In this document: positions 5,816 to 10,137 of the stretch, one piece after another | Position numbering within the stretch: the stretch's first letter is position 1 | Layout: each line of letters opens with the position of its first letter | DNA from: Bdellovibrionales bacterium | GTDB taxonomy: Bacteria; Bdellovibrionota; JAFGOL01 | Reading direction: 5' to 3' | NCBI GenBank assembly: GCA_022710165.1 | Contig: JAKLHL010000035.1 | Span: forward strand, 1 to 11,336 | DNA length: 11,336 nucleotides | Translations under genes and position numbers: made by a program | The notes under the pieces: model-generated | What the model saw: the letters and a program-made list of their open reading frames with translations, nothing else | The model's database searches: none | What the model was told of the DNA's origin: nothing

Positions 5816-6343
5816 TTACTCAGAGGCCTTTTGGGCTTTTATCATATCAAGTATCTTTTGCTTTAGGTCGGAGCCGCCGCTTGAAGCTTCTGCAGATGGA
5901 GGGGCCATCATCTCTTCTTCTTCCATATCAGGAGCTGAAGAACTTGCGGTGCTTGCTGGAGCTGGTTTTTTATGAGTAAGAGTTCCACCTTTTGGGGCCG
6001 ATCCGACCTGTTTTGGTAACTGGTCCTTTAGTTGGTAGCCCCACTTGTAAGCGGTAGTGCCTCCATCCGGGGTCTTTTCATAATGTACGGATTCTTTATT
6101 CTCTTTACTCCCAACCTGTTCTTTTAATTTATATCCCCACTGATATGCGCGGACCTCTTTTTTACCGTCTTTGTTATAAACAGTCTCGTATATAGGTGTT
6201 GCTGCCTTGTTCTTGTTCTGCTCTGTTTTTTCTTCGGCCGCGGGGGTGCTCGTCTCTTCAGTTACAACTGTGGCATCCTGAGCATTTAGCTCCATGCATC
6301 GGAATGTCAGCAACGCACCCAATATAAATATGAATTTAAACAT
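5816..6343 (-). CDS. Small secreted protein with a duplicated AYxWGYxLKxQ motif, function unknown
   Basis: I do not recognise this 175-residue protein. It begins with a signal peptide (MFKFIFILGALLTF..., likely cut near residue 21, LNA/QD). A charged, low-complexity stretch (T/E/K/N-rich, 24-48) follows. Two copies of a roughly 30-residue unit come next: residues 51-79 contain VYNKDGKKEVRAYQWGYKLKEQVGS, and residues 86-115 contain HYEKTPDGGTTAYKWGYQLKDQ and then QVGS. The shared core is AY(Q/K)WGY(K/Q)LK(E/D)Q. The tail is Ala/Pro/Ser-rich with an acidic MEEEEMM patch and a short amphipathic end (DLKQKILDMIKAQ). A near-consensus promoter places the transcript start at or next to the ATG, so the mRNA is probably leaderless. 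It is likely co-transcribed with the outer-membrane protein gene, which suggests a periplasmic or surface role. Confidence 0.8.
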   Translation of the reverse strand: MFKFIFILGALLTFRCMELNAQDATVVTEETSTPAAEEKTEQNKNKAATPIYETVYNKDGKKEVRAYQWGYKLKEQVGSKENKESVHYEKTPDGGTTAYKWGYQLKDQLPKQVGSAPKGGTLTHKKPAPASTASSSAPDMEEEEMMAPPSAEASSGGSDLKQKILDMIKAQKASE

Positions 6344-6349
6344 AAGTAA

Positions 6350-6378
6350 ATTATAGCAATATTTATTTAAAAAGTCAA
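6350..6378 (-). promoter_or_regulatory. Strong sigma-70-type promoter giving a leaderless transcript
   Basis: On the minus strand there is a -35 TTGACT (6373-6378), exactly 17 bases of spacer and a perfect -10 TATAAT (6350-6355). The expected start of transcription, about 7 bases below the -10, coincides with the ATG at 6343. No Shine-Dalgarno precedes that ATG, which supports a leaderless mRNA for the small secreted repeat protein. Confidence 0.75.
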
Positions 6379-6417
6379 CATGTTGTAGAGTTTGTTTGTG
6401 GACTTGAAATAAGGTGC

Positions 6418-7680
6418 GTGTTATTACAAGCGCTTATGAGAAACATAAAATTAGAAGCCATGAAGCTTCACGAAGAAATGAAAGGTAAAATGTACATGGG
6501 AGAAAAGATCCCTATGGATTTTGACAATCTCCCCTTGCTGTATACTCCGGGTGTGGCAGAGCCCTGTCTGGAAATAGCAAAAACAGCAGAAAGGGCCTAC
6601 GACCTTACATGGAAATGGAATAGTGTCGCTGTTATTAGCGACGGCAGCCGCATCCTTGGACTTGGTGATATAGGGCCTGTGGCAGCCATGCCTTTATTGG
6701 AAGGTAAGGCAATGATCTTTTCACATTTTGGAAAGGTAGACGCTGTGCCTTTGGCAGTAAGCTCCGGTTCAGTTGACGAGATCGTGAATGTCATAAAGTC
6801 CGTAAGCCACGGTTTTGGAGGGATAAACCTGGAAGACATATCCATCCCGCGTTGTTATGACGTATTGGATAGGCTTATAGAGGAGCTTGATATACCTGTT
6901 TGGCACGATGACCAGCAGGGTACAGCAACTATAATAGTGTCTGCGCTGCTTAACTCTTTAGAAGTTACAGGAAAAAAACTTTCTAATGCTAATATAATCC
7001 TTTTAGGTTCAGGAGCTGCAAATACAGCCGTCTATAGGTTGTTGAGGCATGTCGGCTTAGATCCAAAACAATTCAAGGTATTCAATTCAAGAGGCATACT
7101 TGGTACACACCGTCCAGATATAATGGATGTGAAGGTGATAAGGACTATCTGTGAAGAGACCAATCCGTCCGGCAAGGACATCAGTATAGAGGAAGCATTT
7201 AAGAATGCCGACGCTGTTATAGCTCTGTCAAGATCGGGCTACGGCGGTATAAAACCTGAATGGATAAAGACCATGAGCAAAGACCCGATAGTTTTTGCTT
7301 GTGCAAATCCTATCCCAGAAATTGATCCTGTGGTGGCAAAAGAGGCTGGTGCGGCGATAGTGGCAACTGGCAGGAGCGACTATCCAAATCAGGCCAACAA
7401 CGCACTCGTTTTCCCTGGCATGTTCAGGGGAGCATTGGACGTAAGGGCCAAAGGTATAAGCTGGGGGATGGCTTTCGAGGTAGCAAAAGAGATAGCACTG
7501 ATGGCGAAAGAAAAGGGCCTAAGTCCAGACCGCGTGGTCCCAAGAATAGACGAGCCTAACCTTCATTTTAGGGTCGCAAAAGCTTGCGCTCTTACGGCGA
7601 TAAAAGAGGGCATGGCAAGGCTGAATATCTCTAGAGATGAACTGGAAAGGACCATAGAAAAACATATAAATAGGTCTTGA
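6418..7680 (+). CDS. Malic enzyme, short bacterial type (NAD(P)-dependent, decarboxylating)
   Basis: This enzyme of up to 420 residues oxidatively decarboxylates malate to pyruvate. Family blocks in order are YTPGVAEPC (catalytic Tyr42), SDGSRILGLGDIGPVAAMPLLEGKA (catalytic Lys97), GGINLEDI (Glu139/Asp140, metal), PVWHDDQQGTA (Asp164/Asp165; most relatives have HDDQHGTA), the nucleotide loop GSGAANTAVY (198-207), and CANPIPEI followed by ATGRSDYPNQANN. The length matches the short form without the phosphotransacetylase domain. Cofactor choice cannot be read confidently. The start is uncertain: GTG 6418 has AAGG only 3 bases upstream, while ATG 6436 (MRNIKLEAMKLHEEMKGKM) aligns well with the family N-terminus but lacks a well-spaced Shine-Dalgarno. 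It is divergent from the small secreted protein gene, with a shared control region of about 75 bases. tRNA-Ser follows 12 bases after the stop. Confidence 0.95.
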   Translation: MLLQALMRNIKLEAMKLHEEMKGKMYMGEKIPMDFDNLPLLYTPGVAEPCLEIAKTAERAYDLTWKWNSVAVISDGSRILGLGDIGPVAAMPLLEGKAMIFSHFGKVDAVPLAVSSGSVDEIVNVIKSVSHGFGGINLEDISIPRCYDVLDRLIEELDIPVWHDDQQGTATIIVSALLNSLEVTGKKLSNANIILLGSGAANTAVYRLLRHVGLDPKQFKVFNSRGILGTHRPDIMDVKVIRTICEETNPSGKDISIEEAFKNADAVIALSRSGYGGIKPEWIKTMSKDPIVFACANPIPEIDPVVAKEAGAAIVATGRSDYPNQANNALVFPGMFRGALDVRAKGISWGMAFEVAKEIALMAKEKGLSPDRVVPRIDEPNLHFRVAKACALTAIKEGMARLNISRDELERTIEKHINRS

Positions 7681-7692
7681 AGATAAACATCA

Positions 7693-7782
7693 GGAGAGGT
7701 GACCGAGAGGCCGAAGGTGCACGCCTCGAAAGCGTGTGAGCTGGTAACGGCTCCGGGGGTTCGAATCCGCCCCTCTCCGCCA
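7693..7782 (+). tRNA. tRNA-Ser (anticodon CGA)
   Basis: The 90-base gene includes an encoded CCA end. The acceptor stem GGAGAGG (7693-7699) pairs with CCTCTCC (7772-7778), the discriminator is G and CCA is 7780-7782. The D-arm is ACC/GGT. The anticodon stem CACGC/GCGTG encloses loop CTCGAAA, with anticodon CGA at 7727-7729 reading UCG. The long variable arm GAGC/GCTC (7738-7753) is typical of class II serine tRNAs. The T-loop is TTCGAAT (7760-7766). The T-stem GGGGG/CCGCC has a G-G mismatch at its central pair (7757 with 7769), which is unusual. The gene begins 12 bases after malic enzyme. Its 3' end is the left copy of a 19-bp direct repeat. Confidence 0.95.
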
Positions 7783-7784
7783 GT
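7766..7784 (+). repeat. Left copy of a 19-bp direct repeat (tRNA-Ser 3' end)
   Basis: TCCGCCCCTCTCCGCCAGT covers the last 17 bases of the tRNA gene plus GT. It is repeated exactly at 7957-7975. Duplication of a tRNA 3' end is the classical footprint of integration by a tyrosine recombinase, so this would be one attachment-site half. Confidence 0.85.
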
Positions 7785-7910
7785 CTTCTGCTAAAACAAC
7801 AAGATATAAAATAGAATTTTAAGAAGTAAAGTCTCCAGATTTTACGTATTAAAATTCTATTTTATATTTTAGGAGTTCGCGTAAGCGAATGTTGTTTTAG
7901 CAGAAGACTG
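7781..7910. repeat. 130-base near-complete palindrome (two-tier stem with a side hairpin)
   Basis: The outer arms 7781-7801 and 7890-7910 are perfect 21-bp inverted repeats. The inner AT-rich arms 7804-7822 and 7849-7867 are perfect 19-bp inverted repeats. The apex 7826-7845 (GTAAAGTC TCCA GATTTTAC) forms an 8-bp hairpin including one G-T pair. On the right arm only, an extra 22 bases (7868-7889) carry a separate 5-bp hairpin, TTCGC GTAA GCGAA (7876-7889), so the structure is asymmetric. The left arm includes the last two bases of the tRNA CCA end. No protein of note is encoded. It could be a cruciform, a structured RNA, or the terminal structure of a small mobile unit, and it might also stop convergent transcription. 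Confidence 0.92.
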
Positions 7911-7931
7911 ATATCCGGTCCAGAGGCTTTG

Positions 7932-7959
7932 GGAACGCCGAGCTTTAGCGAGGCACTCC
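7932..7959. repeat. Second symmetric hairpin with conserved unpaired AC and GA steps
   Basis: The 28 bases read GGA-AC-GCC-GA-GC-TTTA-GC-GA-GGC-AC-TCC. The paired blocks GGA/TCC, GCC/GGC and GC/GC are separated by symmetric non-pairing AC/AC and GA/GA internal loops. Facing GA steps can form sheared tandem G-A pairs in RNA or single-stranded DNA. The last three bases fall in the right direct repeat. Confidence 0.55.
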
Positions 7960-7975
7960 GCCCCTCTCCGCCAGT
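7957..7975 (+). repeat. Right copy of the 19-bp tRNA-Ser-end direct repeat
   Basis: This is an exact copy of 7766-7784. It contains the 3' half of the T-stem, the acceptor 3' strand and CCA, but no upstream tRNA sequence, so it is not a second tRNA gene. It ends 16 bases from the stop of the convergent minus-strand gene. Confidence 0.85.
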
Positions 7976-7991
7976 TAAGTTAAATACTTGA

Positions 7992-9152
7992 TCATATCTT
8001 TTTTATGTCTTCAACAGGAAGAGGGCATTTCTTCGTTGTGTCTGTAGAAGCTGTAGCAGGACAGACCTCTTTAGTTAGGGCCTTGTAAGTGTTGTAAAGA
8101 TGAGCTGATCCGTAGATAACGAAAACATTTCCTTTATCCAATGCAGCTACGATGTTCTTCACGAGGCAGAAATTCTTTACCTTATGTATCATGGCAAAAA
8201 TGTATGGGATTGATTTTTTATTACTGGTGTCCTCAGTAAGCTTAATGACGTAACAGCCGTTGCTGTCAAAGATAGATTTAATACTTGAGGTGTCAACTGT
8301 TATGTCCTTGCAGGCAGATTCTTCTACACAATTAGTTGGGTTATTTCCCGTCTTTTGGCAGATAGGGGCTTTAAGATACGGATATGGAAGTTCCTTGGCC
8401 TTTTCTGCAAACCAGGTTTGATATTTTACTCTTTGTGCTTCTCCCTGTCTGCTGACTAGTGATCTCCTGTTAGTGCAAAAATCGTAGGCTTTCTCGAACG
8501 TGTCATAGATCACTTTGTTGGTTTGGTTGACCTTTTGCTCTTCAAGACATGCTGTTATGATGGTGTAGTCATAGTCTTCCATGCTTAGACCGACTATAGA
8601 AGTTAATATGGTAGTGAAGTCTTTTTCTGTAGGTTCACCGCCCACAACGTCTATTGTTTTTCTGGCCGTCCATATGGCAACAGAGGCTTCACCTTCATCA
8701 AGGATTGATCTTTTTGGATTATATCCGGTCTTTTCATTCTCGAGGCACACTGCATTCTGGCAGAAATCCTTGCTTATCTTTTCTTTGAACTCGTCAACCT
8801 GCTCCTGGTTCCTTTCTACTATTATAGTTTTTATATTTTGAGTGTTCTTTATCTTGATTATGGTGCTTAGAACGTTGCTGTTTATAGCTGTTTTTTTACT
8901 TCCGACCATAAGCCCTGAGTGCCCTGTGCCCATGAATATAACGTTGTTCTTTGACGGGTTTTGGTAGAACAGATAATAGAATTCATTGCTCTGAAACCCC
9001 CTTTGTGCTCCGGGAAAATCGACGTTGAATTCGTTAACTAGGCTTGTTGTAATATCAAGGTCCTCGATCTTTTTTACCTTGTCTGAACAGGTCTCGGCTG
9101 AAAAAAGACTAAAAGAGAACAAAAGGGACATAACGATAAGGGGCTTGTTCAT
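7992..9152 (-). CDS. Secreted cysteine-rich protein with two GX2H motifs (TraB/TIKI-like fold suspected)
   Basis: This 386-residue protein has a signal peptide (MNKPLIVMSLLFSFSLFSA, likely cut at residue 19). The mature part opens with a strand and motif NNVIFMGTGHSG (GX2H at 75-78). KTIIVER follows (Glu113), and near the C-terminus there is NVFVIYGSAHL (GX2H at 348-351). Two hydrophobic-strand GX2H motifs plus an early Glu are the hallmark of the TraB/PrgY/GumN/TIKI group, some of which are metal-dependent proteases. The similarity is by motif only. The mature region has 12 cysteines, an even number, consistent with disulfides in the periplasm or outside the cell. A GAGAGG Shine-Dalgarno precedes the ATG. 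It lies downstream of the ankyrin gene, with a possible terminator between them. Substrate and role are unknown. Confidence 0.72.
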   Translation of the reverse strand: MNKPLIVMSLLFSFSLFSAETCSDKVKKIEDLDITTSLVNEFNVDFPGAQRGFQSNEFYYLFYQNPSKNNVIFMGTGHSGLMVGSKKTAINSNVLSTIIKIKNTQNIKTIIVERNQEQVDEFKEKISKDFCQNAVCLENEKTGYNPKRSILDEGEASVAIWTARKTIDVVGGEPTEKDFTTILTSIVGLSMEDYDYTIITACLEEQKVNQTNKVIYDTFEKAYDFCTNRRSLVSRQGEAQRVKYQTWFAEKAKELPYPYLKAPICQKTGNNPTNCVEESACKDITVDTSSIKSIFDSNGCYVIKLTEDTSNKKSIPYIFAMIHKVKNFCLVKNIVAALDKGNVFVIYGSAHLYNTYKALTKEVCPATASTDTTKKCPLPVEDIKKI

Positions 9153-9200
9153 GGTATTATACCTCTCAAGCTATACAGTATCGCGTCGATAATGATATTT

Positions 9201-9232
9201 CAAGTAAAGAGGGTGACAGATCCCACCCTTTC
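9201..9232 (-). terminator. Possible terminator hairpin after the ankyrin gene
   Basis: On the minus strand, GGGTG (9224-9228) pairs with CACCC (9211-9215) around an 8-base loop. AAA lies before the stem and TCTTTACTT after it. The T-tract is interrupted, so termination would be partial. It lies within the 88-base gap between two minus-strand genes. Confidence 0.4.
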
Positions 9233-9240
9233 CGATAGTT

Positions 9241-10050
9241 TTACTGAACGTTGTTGTCAGCCATGAAGAAGCCAAGGAATATTTCAAGACCTTCCAGGCT
9301 ATTTATCTCCTGATTAAAACTTGAAGTTTTTCTTGAAGCATCGGTCAGAAGTTCGACTATTAATTTGTAGTCTTCTATTAAGACTTTTAGGGTCTCGATC
9401 TCGTTCTTTATCTCTTGGATCTCTTCTTCTGTAGCTTTAAGGGTTTCTTCGTATTCTTTATTCTTTTTTACTTCTTCAAGTCTTCTTTCGTTATATAGTT
9501 GGACCTCTTTTGCTACCTGAAGGGCGTTCTTTTCTCTTTCATTTTCGTGCTTAAGATCTATGTCTTTGTGGTTTAATAGGATCTGTATTAACTCGATGTT
9601 TGCCCTGTATATTGCGAGCATCAAAGGATTTTCATCCTTATCGTTGGTGGTGTTAATATCGGCGCCCTTTTCTATGAGGATCTTTGCCATTCTTTGCAGA
9701 GGGTTGTTCTCAGCTTTAGGCTCTTTATTGAGAGCTATTGCGAGAGCAAGAGGTGAAATTCCCTTTGTTGCATCTGCAGCATCAAGGTCCAGGCCCTCTT
9801 TTGCAATAAGATAGTCAAATAGTTCTACTTTAGAACCTGATACGGCCATTCTTAAACAGGTTTCCTCATTATTGGCTGTTTTGTTCAAAAGTTTTGGGTT
9901 CTCTTTAAGGATATCATCAATTGCTTTTATGTTTGGCTCAGACTTGGCACACTCTGCAAGATATACCTTTTTTAGGTCTACCTTTTCTGCAGCAAGGCCC
10001 ATTGAAAATAAAAATGCTATTATTGATACAAAAAATACACTTTTTTTCAT
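9241..10050 (-). CDS. Secreted ankyrin-repeat protein with a C-terminal coiled coil
   Basis: This 269-residue protein starts at ATG 10050, which has an AGGGAGAG Shine-Dalgarno 7 bases upstream; an in-frame TTG at 10056 is less likely. It has a signal peptide (MKKSVFFVSIIAFLFSMGLAA). About three ankyrin-type helix pairs follow: residues 56-88 (NEETCLRMAVSGSKVELFDYLI), 95-133 (GISPLALAIAL ... AKILIEKGADIN) and 138-168 (DENPLMLAIYRANIELIQILL). From about 180 to 240 comes a long Glu/Lys-rich heptad helix predicted to be a coiled coil, then a short hydrophobic end (LEGLEIFLGFFM). Ankyrin repeats bind proteins, so export plus coiled coil suggests a periplasmic or extracellular binding scaffold; the partner is unknown. 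It lies 85 bases below the photolyase stop and could share its transcript. Confidence 0.85.
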   Translation of the reverse strand: MKKSVFFVSIIAFLFSMGLAAEKVDLKKVYLAECAKSEPNIKAIDDILKENPKLLNKTANNEETCLRMAVSGSKVELFDYLIAKEGLDLDAADATKGISPLALAIALNKEPKAENNPLQRMAKILIEKGADINTTNDKDENPLMLAIYRANIELIQILLNHKDIDLKHENEREKNALQVAKEVQLYNERRLEEVKKNKEYEETLKATEEEIQEIKNEIETLKVLIEDYKLIVELLTDASRKTSSFNQEINSLEGLEIFLGFFMADNNVQ

Positions 10051-10116
10051 ACACAAACTCTCCCTTAAAATTAATGGTACTACTTATTAATGCAATATCA
10101 ATGCCAGCCTTTTGAG

Positions 10117-10137
10117 CCTAATATTATTAGGTTTTTT
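10117..10137 (+). terminator. Terminator-like hairpin and T-tract, reading on the plus strand
   Basis: CCTAAT (10117-10122) pairs perfectly with ATTAGG (10126-10131) around loop ATT, and six T follow. The shape is that of an intrinsic terminator on the plus strand, although no plus-strand gene lies upstream. On the minus strand, where the photolyase gene ends at 10136, the hairpin is preceded by A and not followed by T. It could stop antisense transcription into the photolyase gene. Confidence 0.4.

Larger units (their letters stand above)
7785..7975. mobile_element. Candidate gene-less 191-bp element inserted at the tRNA-Ser 3' end
   Basis: This unit is bounded by the two copies of the 19-bp tRNA-end repeat and consists of the large palindrome, a 21-base linker and a second symmetric hairpin. 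No integrase or transposase reading frame is present. It may be a non-autonomous element moved by an enzyme encoded elsewhere, or what is left after internal deletion of a larger tRNA-targeted island. A local duplication with no mobility is the alternative. The boundaries are exact only as far as the direct repeats define them. Confidence 0.45.

Noticed and set aside
7781..7910. Integron attC recombination site
   Set aside because: The long asymmetric hairpin resembles the general idea of a folded attC, but the conserved outer core pair (RYYYAAC and GTTRRRY) is absent and no integron integrase or cassette genes are nearby.
7957..7975. Second tRNA gene at the right end of the insert
   Set aside because: Only the T-stem 3' strand, acceptor 3' strand and CCA are present. 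There is no anticodon arm, D-arm or 5' acceptor strand upstream.
9153..9163. TATAAT just before the ATG at 9152 as a -10 element
   Set aside because: It sits between a GAGAGG Shine-Dalgarno and the ATG and has no -35 at the right distance. It is more likely part of the spacer, which happens to be a short palindrome (GGTATTATACC).
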